Positions 15,760-25,480 of a DNA stretch of 64,000 bases are shown piece by piece. The position numbers were made by a program, and so were the translations under genes. The notes beneath the pieces were generated by a model that worked only from the letters and a program-made list of their open reading frames with translations, did not search any database and had not been told where the DNA came from. The stretch covers positions 1 through 64,000 of the forward strand of contig JAEUMQ010000012.1 in assembly GCA_016791425.1 (NCBI GenBank), given 5' to 3'. This DNA is from Hyphomonadaceae bacterium. GTDB lineage: Bacteria; Pseudomonadota; Alphaproteobacteria; Caulobacterales; Aquidulcibacteraceae. How positions within the stretch are numbered: the stretch's first letter is position 1; every line of letters begins with the position of its first letter.

Positions 15760-17763
15760 CTAGGCTAGTTCAACGAGGACTTCGTCGGCCATGACGCTGG
15801 CGCCGGCGGCGACGAGGACTTTCGAGACGATTCCGTCGCGTTCGGCGCGGATGATGTTCTGCATCTTCATCGCTTCGACGATGGCGACGCCTTCGCCGGT
15901 CTTCACTTCGCGGCCCACGGCCGTCTCGATGGTGACGACGAGGCCGGGCATCGGCGAGACGATGAGTTTCGAGGTATCGGCTGGTTGCTTTTCCGGCAGG
16001 CGGCGGTGCAATTCCGCGCCGCGGGCGCTGGCGACGAGCGCGCGGGCGGCGACGCCGCGACGCTGCAGGGTGAAGCCTTCGCCGGTCGGCTTGATCTTCA
16101 GCACGAAGGGCGCGCCGGCATAAGAGCCGCGCATGAGCGGCTGACCCGGGCGCCAATCGGCGGCGAGGGGTTTCGCGGCGCCCTTGTCGATGGCGACGAG
16201 CGCCCCCTCTTCCGTGAGCGTGACGCGCGTCGGCGCGTGCGCGCCGCCGAGCGAGACGACCCATTCGGAGGCTGCGCCGTTGCGGATATCCGCCATGCGG
16301 CCGGAGATGCGGCGCGCGCGATCGGCGCCGAAAGCGTGCGCGAAGGCGGCGGCGGCGATGAGCAATTCTGTGTCGTCCGGCGTCGGCGTCGCGCCTTTGA
16401 AGCCGTCGGGGAAATGCTGCTTGATGAAGGCGGTGGTGAAATCGCCGGAGCGGAAATCCGGCTCCTGCATCATCGCGCCGAGGAAGCCGACATTGTGCTG
16501 CAGGCCGTCGATGAGGAAGCCGTCAAGGGCGCGGGCCTGCGCGTCGAGCGCGGCGAGGCGGTTCGGCGCATGGGTGACGAGCTTGGCGATCATCGGATCG
16601 TAATAGATGGAGATCTCGTCGCCTTCGCGGACGCCGCTGTCGTTGCGGACGGTGGCGTCGCCGTCGGGACCTTCCGCAGGCGGACGATAGGTCTTGAGGC
16701 GGCCGATGGAGGGGAGGAAGTTGCGCTGGGGATCTTCCGCATAGATGCGGCTTTCGACCGCCCAGCCGTTGATCTTCACCTCCTTCTGGGTGATCGGCAG
16801 CTTCTCGCCGTTGGCGACGCGGATCATGAGCTCGACGAGGTCGAGGCCGGTGATCATCTCGGTGACCGGGTGCTCGACCTGGAGGCGGGTGTTCATCTCC
16901 AGGAAGTAGAAGCTCTTGTCGGCGCCGGAGGCGACAAACTCGACCGTGCCGGCGCTGTCGTAGCCGACGGCCTTGGAGAGCGCGACCGCCTGGGCGCCCA
17001 TCTTCGCGCGCGTTTCGGCGTCGAGGAGGCTCGACGGCGCCTCTTCGATGACTTTCTGGTTGCGGCGCTGGATGGAGCATTCGCGCTCATTCAGGTGCAC
17101 GACGTGCCCGTGCTTGTCGCCCATCACCTGGATCTCGATGTGGCGCGGCGCGCGGACGAATTTTTCGATGAGGATGCGGTCGTCGCCGAAGGAGGCTTTC
17201 GCTTCGGCTTTCACGGCGGGGAAGCCCTCCTCCACCTCTTTCCTGTTCTCTGCAACGCGGATGCCTTTGCCGCCGCCGCCGGCGGAGGCCTTGATCATCA
17301 CCGGGTAGCCGATCTCCTCGGCGACAGCGACGGCGTGCTTCACGCCGTCGATCTCGCCCATGAAGCCGGGCACGGTGGAGACGCCGGCTTCGGCCGCGGC
17401 GCGCTTGGATTCGAGCTTGTCGCCCATGGCGCGGATGGCGCCCACATTGGGTCCGATGAAGACGATTTTTTCCCGGGCGAGCCGATCCGCAAATTCGGCG
17501 TTCTCGGAGAGGAAGCCGAAGCCGGGGTGCACCGCCTGGGCGCCCGATTGGCGCACCGCTGCCACGATCTTGTCGGCGAGGAGATAGGATTGCGCCGCGG
17601 GCGCGGGGCCGATGAGGATCGTTTCGTCGGCCATGTCGGCGGCGAGGCTGTCGCGGTCGGCCTCGGAGACGACAAGGGCGGTCTTGATGCCCATCCGGCG
17701 CGCCGTCTTGATGATGCGGACGGCGATCTCGCCGCGATTGGCGATCAAGATCTTATCGAACAT
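15760..17763 (-). CDS. pccA: Propionyl-CoA carboxylase alpha subunit (biotin carboxylase/biotin carrier)
   Basis: The 667-residue protein carboxylates its own biotin with ATP and bicarbonate and hands the carboxyl to the beta subunit, giving methylmalonyl-CoA from propionyl-CoA. Domains in order: biotin carboxylase (1-450; FDKILIANRGEIAVRII, ATP loop KASAGGGGKGIRV, HIEIQVMGDKHG, EMNTRLQVEHPVTEMITGLD), a middle BT-type domain (about 470-580) and a C-terminal biotinyl domain with the biotin lysine in VEAMKMQN. The long spacer and IIRAERDG after the biotin site point to PccA rather than AccC or MccA. ATG 17763 begins the conserved N terminus. No beta-subunit gene is in the window. Confidence 0.9.
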   Translation of the reverse strand: MFDKILIANRGEIAVRIIKTARRMGIKTALVVSEADRDSLAADMADETILIGPAPAAQSYLLADKIVAAVRQSGAQAVHPGFGFLSENAEFADRLAREKIVFIGPNVGAIRAMGDKLESKRAAAEAGVSTVPGFMGEIDGVKHAVAVAEEIGYPVMIKASAGGGGKGIRVAENRKEVEEGFPAVKAEAKASFGDDRILIEKFVRAPRHIEIQVMGDKHGHVVHLNERECSIQRRNQKVIEEAPSSLLDAETRAKMGAQAVALSKAVGYDSAGTVEFVASGADKSFYFLEMNTRLQVEHPVTEMITGLDLVELMIRVANGEKLPITQKEVKINGWAVESRIYAEDPQRNFLPSIGRLKTYRPPAEGPDGDATVRNDSGVREGDEISIYYDPMIAKLVTHAPNRLAALDAQARALDGFLIDGLQHNVGFLGAMMQEPDFRSGDFTTAFIKQHFPDGFKGATPTPDDTELLIAAAAFAHAFGADRARRISGRMADIRNGAASEWVVSLGGAHAPTRVTLTEEGALVAIDKGAAKPLAADWRPGQPLMRGSYAGAPFVLKIKPTGEGFTLQRRGVAARALVASARGAELHRRLPEKQPADTSKLIVSPMPGLVVTIETAVGREVKTGEGVAIVEAMKMQNIIRAERDGIVSKVLVAAGASVMADEVLVELA

Positions 17764-17847
17764 CGAATCCTCCGGCGCGTCAGCGGGTGGGCATAGACCC
17801 ATGCCGCACGGAACGCCACGGGGGCGGCCTGACGCGCGGAAGAAAGC

Positions 17848-18327
17848 TCAATAGTCGAACAATTTGCGGTCGCGCTCGGCGCGGGCGACGGATTGGGCGA
17901 GCACGTGGGCGGCGAGGGCGTCGCGGTCGAAGCCGCGGGTCTCGCCGGAGGGGTCGAGATTGTGCTCCGCGACGATGGCGGCGAGCGTCGCCTGGTCGAA
18001 GGCGGAAAGCGCCGATTGCAGGGCGTCGGCGCCCTCGCGCTGAAAAAGGCCGACGGGATTGATCGCCACCGGCGGCGGCGCGGCCTTGGGCTTCTTCTTG
18101 AGGCGGCCCGGCGGAGGCGCGCCGAACGAGGTGTTGGGCGACACCGCCGGCGCAGGCGCCTCCTCCGCGACGGGCGCTTCCATCTCCTCGATCAGATCAT
18201 CGGAGACGTCGCGGCGCGAGTCGTGCGTGCGGAGCACGGCGTCGATGCGGTCGGCGAAATCGGGATTGCGCTTCGCCTCGCGGCGAATTTCGTGGAAGAG
18301 GCGCAGGAGCGTCTTGTTCAGGCTCAT
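17848..18327 (-). CDS. Conserved hypothetical protein, possible partner of the adjacent ParA
   Basis: I do not recognise this 159-residue protein. It has a basic helical N terminus (LLRLFHEIRREAKRNPDFAD), a disordered alanine/proline-rich middle (about 50-90; PGRLKKKPKAAPPPVAINP) and a helical C terminus (AFDQATLAAIVAEHNLDP, then LAAHVLAQSVARAERDRKL). It lies 64 bases downstream of the ParA-like gene on the same strand, with a palindromic repeat between. A small helix-disorder-helix protein next to an orphan ParA is the layout of cargo-positioning adaptors such as McdB; that role here is inference. Confidence 0.6.
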   Translation of the reverse strand: MSLNKTLLRLFHEIRREAKRNPDFADRIDAVLRTHDSRRDVSDDLIEEMEAPVAEEAPAPAVSPNTSFGAPPPGRLKKKPKAAPPPVAINPVGLFQREGADALQSALSAFDQATLAAIVAEHNLDPSGETRGFDRDALAAHVLAQSVARAERDRKLFDY

Positions 18328-18341
18328 TGGCTTTTCCGTTT

Positions 18342-18392
18342 GAGCGCGTGATTCACGGAAAACCGGTCTCCACTTTTCACGATCACGCGCTC
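18342..18392. repeat. GAGCGCGTGAT palindromic intergenic element
   Basis: Perfect 11-base arms (GAGCGCGTGAT at 18342-18352, ATCACGCGCTC at 18382-18392) surround a 29-base centre containing CGGAAAACCGG and CACTTTTCACG. The build matches the palindromic GAGCATGATC...GATCATGCTC repeats scattered through alphaproteobacterial genomes. The right end overlaps the last base of the parA stop codon. Confidence 0.75.
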
Positions 18393-19264
18393 TACAAGAC
18401 CGGCGAGGCGGTGATCTTGGAGAGGAATTCCTCGCCAAGACGCCGCACGATCGGGGCCATCTCGCCGTATTTCTGCTCGAAGGTGCGTTGGCTGGAAGAC
18501 CATTCGGCGGCCTTGGCGATGTCCACGTGCTGGGGGATGCGGACATCGAACATGGCTTCGCCGAGATTCTCCTTGAGCAGCCCGGCTTCGGAGCGATGCA
18601 GGCTCATGGAGTCATCGTACTTGGTGGCGACGACGAACAGCATCGAGGGGCCGCCGCGGCGCTCATTGATGAGGCGGAGCGCGCGGCGGCGGAAGGTGAT
18701 GAGGCCGAGGCGCGAGACATAGTCCGGGATGGTCGGGACGATGATCGCGTCGGCGGCGATGAGCGCGGCCTCGGCGAACAGCGAGATGCCGGGCGGGCAA
18801 TCGATCAGGATCACGTCCATCTCGTTGACCACGCCGCGCAGCCCTTGGGCGAAGCGCTCGCAGATCCATTTCTGGATCGCGTCGATGTGGAAGCCGCGCT
18901 TCACAAAGCTTTCGATCATGTCGCGCTCGACGATGCGGAATTCGGGCGCGGCGGCGCAGAGCGCGACATCGGGCTTGCCCTTGAGGTCGGAGACGCGGGT
19001 TTCGACCAGGCTCTTGAAGGGCTTGGGCTTCTGCTGGAGCGCATAGGCCTCGAAATAGAAGTCGAGCGTGCGCTCGGCCTCGCGGAGCTCGTTCCACTTC
19101 TCCGGGCCCGCGAGCATGATCGAGGCGTTGGTCTGCGGATCGAGGTCAATCAGCAGCACGCGCTTGCGCTGATGCACCGCGAGCGTCTCGGCGAGCGAGA
19201 CCGCGGTGGTCGATTTGCCGACCCCGCCCTTCATGTTGATGATCGAGACAAGCCGCGCAGGCAT
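18392..19264 (-). CDS. ParA/Soj family ATPase without ParB
   Basis: A 290-residue deviant-Walker ATPase of the ParA/MinD class. The deviant Walker A is MKGGVGKSTTAVS (residues 11-23), the A' Asp is in LLIDLDPQTNASIM, and Walker B is VILIDCPPGIS. These ATPases form nucleoid-bound gradients that position DNA or protein cargo. No parS-binding ParB is adjacent; instead the hypothetical protein at 17848 follows. The long insert with AYALQQKPKPFKSLVET and the missing ParB suggest cargo positioning rather than chromosome partition. ATG 19264 has GAGGGG upstream; a TTG two codons earlier is an alternative. Confidence 0.85.
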   Translation of the reverse strand: MPARLVSIINMKGGVGKSTTAVSLAETLAVHQRKRVLLIDLDPQTNASIMLAGPEKWNELREAERTLDFYFEAYALQQKPKPFKSLVETRVSDLKGKPDVALCAAAPEFRIVERDMIESFVKRGFHIDAIQKWICERFAQGLRGVVNEMDVILIDCPPGISLFAEAALIAADAIIVPTIPDYVSRLGLITFRRRALRLINERRGGPSMLFVVATKYDDSMSLHRSEAGLLKENLGEAMFDVRIPQHVDIAKAAEWSSSQRTFEQKYGEMAPIVRRLGEEFLSKITASPVL

Positions 19265-19454
19265 GACCAAACCCCTCGGATACCAACCGCCGATTATCGA
19301 ACGAAATGCGCCCGCTGGCAGGTGTAATTCGGCGCGAGAGCGTATGTTTTCGGTTAATCCGGCGTCATGAAACCGAAACGACGCAAACGCTACGCCAGAA
19401 GTGGGCGTTTTGAAGGTTCGTTGCGGAATCGTTTCGACTGACGCCGCTATGGCT

Positions 19455-20801
19455 TCAGGTCTTCTGGCGGAGAAGCACCAATTCTTCGGCGGCGGTAGGA
19501 TGCAGCGCGCACGTGGCGTCCCATTGCGCTTTGGTAAGGCCGGCTTTCACAGCGACCGCCGCCATCTGCACGATCTCGGGCGCGTCGCGGCCGGCGAGGT
19601 GGACGCCAAGCACGCGGCCGTCGCGCGGATGCACGACAAGCTTCATGAAGGCGCGCTCCTCGTTCCCGGCGAGGATGTGCTTCATCGGGCGGAAATTGGT
19701 CTTGTAGACATCCGCCTCGCCGTATTTCTGGCGCGCGGCGGCTTCGGTGAGGCCGACAGCGGCGATCGGCGGGCGGCCGAACACGGCGGTCGGCACGTCG
19801 GAGTGATCGAAGGCGGTCGGCCGCTTCAAGAACTCGGTCTCGAAATAGGCGACAGCCTCGCGGATGGCGACGGGCGTGAGGCCCAGACGGCCGGTGATGT
19901 CGCCGATGGCGGAGATGTTCGGCGCGCTGGTGCGGGAATAGGCATCGACCATGATCGCCTTGGTCTCGCTGATCGCGACGCCGGCGGCCTCCAGGCCGAG
20001 ATCGCTCGTGTTCGGGTCGCGGCCGATGGCGGACATGACGAGGCCGGTTTCGATCTGGGCGCCGTCGGCGAGCGAAACGAGGTAGCCGTTCGCGGTGCGC
20101 GCGAGTTCCTTCACGTCGCCGGGGGCGATGATGTGAACGCCGGTGCGGCGCAGCTCGGCATCGACAAAGTCGCGCAGCTCGTCGTCGAAGCCGCGGAGGA
20201 TGCGATTGCCGCGATAGACGAGCGTGGTCTCGACGCCGAGGCCGGAGAAGATCGTGGCGAACTCGATGGCGACATAGCCGCCGCCGAGGATCACGATGCG
20301 GTCCGGCAGGCGCTCCAGCAGGAAGGCTTCGTTGGAGCTGATGCAATGCTCGGCGCCCTTGAAGGCGGGCATGCGCGGGCGCCCGCCGGCGGCGATGAGG
20401 ATACGCTCGGCTTTCAGCGCGCGCAGATCGCCCTTGAGGCGGACGGTGTCGCGGCCCTCCAGCTCGGCGCGATCTTCGATAATGTGGACGCCGGCCTTCT
20501 CAAGGTTCTGGCGGTAGATGCCGGAGAGACGGGTGACCTCGGCCTCCACGTTGTCGCGCAGGACCGGCCAGTCGAAGCGCGCCCAATCGACGGTCCAGCC
20601 GAAGCCCTTCGCGTCCTGGAAGGCGCGGCCGTATTCGGAGGCGTAGACGAGCAGCTTCTTGGGGATGCAGCCGCGCACGACGCAGGTGCCGCCGACACGG
20701 TATTCCTCGGCGATGGCGACGCGCGCGCCGGACTGCGCGGCGAGGCGCGCGGCGCGGACGCCGCCGGAACCGGCGCCGATGACGAAGAGGTCGTAATCCA
20801 T
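19455..20801 (-). CDS. gor: Glutathione-disulfide reductase
   Basis: GorA reduces oxidised glutathione with NADPH through FAD and a redox disulfide. The 448-residue sequence shows the FAD-binding GxGxxG (VIGAGSGGVRAARLA), the redox pair Cys40/Cys45 in GGTCVVRGCIPKK, the NADPH-binding ILGGGYVAIEFA followed by arginines (YRGNRILRGFD), the second FAD motif ISAIGDITGR, and the C-terminal catalytic base in CALHPTAAEE. CIPKK and HPTAAEE mark it as a glutathione reductase rather than lipoamide dehydrogenase. It ends 190 bases before parA's start region and is read in the same direction. Confidence 0.95.
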   Translation of the reverse strand: MDYDLFVIGAGSGGVRAARLAAQSGARVAIAEEYRVGGTCVVRGCIPKKLLVYASEYGRAFQDAKGFGWTVDWARFDWPVLRDNVEAEVTRLSGIYRQNLEKAGVHIIEDRAELEGRDTVRLKGDLRALKAERILIAAGGRPRMPAFKGAEHCISSNEAFLLERLPDRIVILGGGYVAIEFATIFSGLGVETTLVYRGNRILRGFDDELRDFVDAELRRTGVHIIAPGDVKELARTANGYLVSLADGAQIETGLVMSAIGRDPNTSDLGLEAAGVAISETKAIMVDAYSRTSAPNISAIGDITGRLGLTPVAIREAVAYFETEFLKRPTAFDHSDVPTAVFGRPPIAAVGLTEAAARQKYGEADVYKTNFRPMKHILAGNEERAFMKLVVHPRDGRVLGVHLAGRDAPEIVQMAAVAVKAGLTKAQWDATCALHPTAAEELVLLRQKT

Positions 20802-21224
20802 CTAATTCTCCCGCGGCGGGGCAAGCTCCTCCCCCGCTTGCGGGGGAGGTGTCGCGCGCGCAGCGCGTGACGAAGGGGGAAGGTTGGCGGCTATTGTATC
20901 CCAGACGCCGTCGCTGTGAGCGAACACGTCGTTGTTTAGAAAGCGCACGACGCGCCAGCCGCGTCGTCCGAGATATTTGGTACGGCGGGCATCGTACGCT
21001 TGCTGCTCTCTAGACCAATGCGTCGCGCCATCGAGCTCGATAACGAGCTTGGCCGAGATGCAGGCAAAGTCGGCGATGTAGGGCCCGATGGGATGCTGGC
21101 GGCGAAAGCGGGCGCCGGCTAGTTGGCCGCGACGGAGGATGGTCCAGAGGAGGATTTCGGCGCGGGTCATCGTGCTGCGAAGGCCGCGCGCGAAGGCTTT
21201 GGTTTTGCGTTCGCGGCCCCTCAC
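20802..21224 (-). CDS. DUF559 (Vsr-like endonuclease fold) protein
   Basis: The 140-residue protein carries a DUF559 domain, a small relative of very-short-patch-repair endonucleases: MTRAEILLWTILRRGQLAG, FRRQHPIGPYIADFACISAK with the active Asp, LVIELDGATHW, and a YLGRRGWRVVRFLNNDV strand. Function is unknown. The start is the GTG at 21224 or an internal ATG at 21170; the domain begins at about the latter. The last 20 residues (ending PPQAGEELAPPREN) are encoded by a REP-like repeat, and a second copy of the repeat lies just upstream of the start, so the gene is bracketed by palindromes. Its stop abuts gor. Confidence 0.8.
   Translation of the reverse strand: MRGRERKTKAFARGLRSTMTRAEILLWTILRRGQLAGARFRRQHPIGPYIADFACISAKLVIELDGATHWSREQQAYDARRTKYLGRRGWRVVRFLNNDVFAHSDGVWDTIAANLPPSSRAARATPPPQAGEELAPPREN
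20828..20849. repeat. REP-like palindrome at the 3' end of the DUF559 gene
   Basis: CCTCCCCC and GGGGGAGG form the stem around GCTTGC. The element and its flank (GTGTCGCGCGCGCAGCGCG) lie inside the last codons of the DUF559 gene. It is a variant of the palindrome at 13451-13472. Confidence 0.8.
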
Positions 21225-21253
21225 CCGCCCCCTCCCCCTCGCTGCGCTCGGGA

Positions 21254-21275
21254 CCTCCCCCGTGAACGGGGGAGG
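21254..21275. repeat. REP-like palindrome upstream of the DUF559 gene
   Basis: The same 22 bases as at 13451-13472 (stem CCTCCCCC / GGGGGAGG, centre GTGAAC), between purL's stop and the DUF559 start. The flank GCTGCGCTCGGGA resembles the flank of the copy at 20828, which supports a common repeat unit of about 55 bases. Confidence 0.85.
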
Positions 21276-21298
21276 AGCTTGCGCCGTACAGCTCTACG

Positions 21299-23548
<2,250 letters not shown>

Positions 23549-23598
23549 GGGCCCGGCTCTTAATCAGCGTCGGCGGGCGGGGCAAATCCCCAGGCCAG

Positions 23599-24054
23599 CT
23601 AGGCCATCGGCCCGTCGCCGGGGCAGGACGCGACCTTGCGGCGGGCTGTCACCACAAGAGGCAGACTGTCCCCGTTGACGAGATCGAAGCGCAGGCGCTC
23701 CCCCTCGCCTGATCCTTCTCGGCGCATGGTCCAGCAGACCTCGCGGCGGAATTGGGTGTGGCTGTAGCGGAAGCAGGCCTGGCCGTCGGATTTCACTTCA
23801 ACGCGGCCCTGGCTGACGAAATCCTCCATCCGCCACCAGGTGCGGCCTTCGGGGTCGATGCATTCGCTCCAGGCGCCCTCCCCGCCCACGACCTCGCCGG
23901 AGAGGTGGTAGCCGAGGATGGCGGCGCGGACTTCGGCGGCGCCCAGGCCGGGGCCCTCGGCGGGACGATATTCCTGCTCCTCCTGTGCGGACGCGGCGGC
24001 GGCGAGCAGGCCCCAGAACGCCGCAGCCGCAATCAAGCCCCTTCGAAAGCGCAT
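23599..24054 (-). CDS. Secreted protein of unknown function
   Basis: The 151-residue product has a signal peptide (LIAAAAFWGLLAAAASAQ, cut after AQ). The mature part begins EEQEYRPAEGP and holds three cysteines and a tryptophan pair (WSECIDPEGRTWWRMEDF, QACFRYS, REVCWTMRREG), a pattern common in small proteobacterial periplasmic proteins of no known role. ATG 24054 has GAGGAG eight bases upstream. It is divergent from the MaoC gene. Confidence 0.7.
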   Translation of the reverse strand: MRFRRGLIAAAAFWGLLAAAASAQEEQEYRPAEGPGLGAAEVRAAILGYHLSGEVVGGEGAWSECIDPEGRTWWRMEDFVSQGRVEVKSDGQACFRYSHTQFRREVCWTMRREGSGEGERLRFDLVNGDSLPLVVTARRKVASCPGDGPMA

Positions 24055-24180
24055 GCCCGGCTCCTCGCGATCACCCCAATCCTGGCGGGGATTTAAGTCG
24101 GTTTCATGGGGGGATCGACAGGGCCACCGGGCCCCGATACTCGAATCCGCTCGGGAATTTGGCGTTTGGAGGGACGAAGC

Positions 24181-24636
24181 ATGCGCGAGGTCGCTTTGGC
24201 CGACCTGCCGGGCCTGGTCGGACAGGAGATCGGCGCGTCGGAATGGCTCACGATCAGCCAGGACAGGGTCGATGAATTCGCCCGCGCGACCGGCGACGAC
24301 CAATGGATCCATATCGATGTCGAGCGCGCCAAGCGCGAGATGGGCGGCACGATCGCGCACGGCTATCTGACCCTCTCGCTCATCCCGGTGATGGCGCGCG
24401 ACATCCTGAAGATCACCGGCGTCGGGCACGGGGTGAATTACGGCTCGGACAAGGTGCGCTTCACGAACATGGTGCGCGTCGGCGCGCGCATCCGGCTGAA
24501 GCAGAAGGTGCTCGCCTGCGAGCCGCGCGCGGGCGGCTTCCAGCTGAAGAACGAGTTCACGATGGAGGTCGAGGGCGAGAGCCGGCCGGCCTGCGTCGCG
24601 GAGACGATCGCCATCCTCTATCCCACGAAGAGCTGA
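24181..24636 (+). CDS. MaoC-like (R)-specific enoyl-CoA hydratase
   Basis: The 151-residue protein has the hot-dog fold of MaoC/PhaJ-type dehydratases, which hydrate trans-2-enoyl-CoA to (R)-3-hydroxyacyl-CoA. The catalytic Asp-His motif is in ATGDDQWIHIDVERAKR and the following helix in GGTIAHGYLTLSL. NYGSDKVRFTNMVRVGARIR matches the usual second half. ATG 24181 has GGAGGGACG upstream. It is one base from the PP2C gene and may share its transcript, though a link in function is not obvious. Confidence 0.9.
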   Translation: MREVALADLPGLVGQEIGASEWLTISQDRVDEFARATGDDQWIHIDVERAKREMGGTIAHGYLTLSLIPVMARDILKITGVGHGVNYGSDKVRFTNMVRVGARIRLKQKVLACEPRAGGFQLKNEFTMEVEGESRPACVAETIAILYPTKS

Positions 24637-24637
24637 G

Positions 24638-25480
24638 ATGCTCACGGTCGTTGAGACGATCTCGCTTGCGGGCGACCGCAGGGAGCAGAACGACGACACG
24701 TGCGGCGTGGGCGTGCGCGCCGCGTGGGTGATCGACGGCGCCACCGACCTGCACGACGAGCCCGCATCAGGGGCGGCGTCGGACGCGGCGTGGATCGCGC
24801 AAGGGCTCAACCGGTTTTTGACGAGCGGCGTGCGGGACCATTCGGAAGCGGCGCTGCGGGCGACGCTGGCGGCGGCGAGCCGCGCGCTGAAGCAGGCGTT
24901 TCCATTGCCGGCGGGAGCGCCGGGCTGGATCTCGCCGCTCTGCTCGATGCTGTTCGTTGCGGAGACCGCGGACGGGATCGCGGGGATCGATCTGGGGGAT
25001 TCGCGCTGCTTCGCGCGCGATGCGGCGAGCGCGCACGAAGCTGGCGGACCGGTCGGCGCGGCGGACCGGGAGAGCGCGTTCGCAGCGAAGATCGCGCAAT
25101 CCTCGCCGACGCAATCGGCGGCGCTCTATCGGGCGCCGGAAGCGATCTCGGTGCTGCGCGAGCTGCGCGCGAAGCAGAACGAGACGCCCGAGGCGGCGGT
25201 GTTCACGCTCGATCCGCGGTGTGCGGAGCATGCAAGGTTCTGGACGATCCCGCTCGCGCGGCCCGCGCACATCCTCATCGCGACGGATGGGTTCTCGGCG
25301 CTCGTGGATCGCTACGGCGCATACGACGCGGGCGGGCTTGTGGAGGCGGCGCTGGAGCGCGGCCTGCAGGAGCTGGGGCGCGAGCTGCGGGCGATCGAGG
25401 CGGACGATTCCGGCGGCGCGAAACACCCGCGGTGGAAGCGCTGCGACGACGCCACGGCGATCCTGTTGAGGCTGACATGA
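24638..25480 (+). CDS. PP2C-type protein phosphatase
   Basis: This 280-residue protein has PP2C metal-site motifs: REQNDDTCGVG near the start and WVIDGATDLHDEP (the usual DGxGG-like turn altered to DGATD), and a middle GIDLGDSRCFA. Such enzymes remove phosphate from serine or threonine using Mn2+ or Mg2+. The sequence diverges from housekeeping PP2C, so activity is probable but not certain. The gene ends in ATGA, overlapping the start of the oligopeptidase B gene, which indicates translational coupling. Confidence 0.75.
   Translation: MLTVVETISLAGDRREQNDDTCGVGVRAAWVIDGATDLHDEPASGAASDAAWIAQGLNRFLTSGVRDHSEAALRATLAAASRALKQAFPLPAGAPGWISPLCSMLFVAETADGIAGIDLGDSRCFARDAASAHEAGGPVGAADRESAFAAKIAQSSPTQSAALYRAPEAISVLRELRAKQNETPEAAVFTLDPRCAEHARFWTIPLARPAHILIATDGFSALVDRYGAYDAGGLVEAALERGLQELGRELRAIEADDSGGAKHPRWKRCDDATAILLRLT

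Noticed and set aside
19368-19442. A 24-codon basic peptide frame between parA and gor
   Set aside because: It lacks a ribosome site and any similarity; chance frames of this length are common.
24700-25476. N-terminal extension of oligopeptidase B
   Set aside because: The stretch is the PP2C gene in another frame; the family's N terminus begins at 25477.
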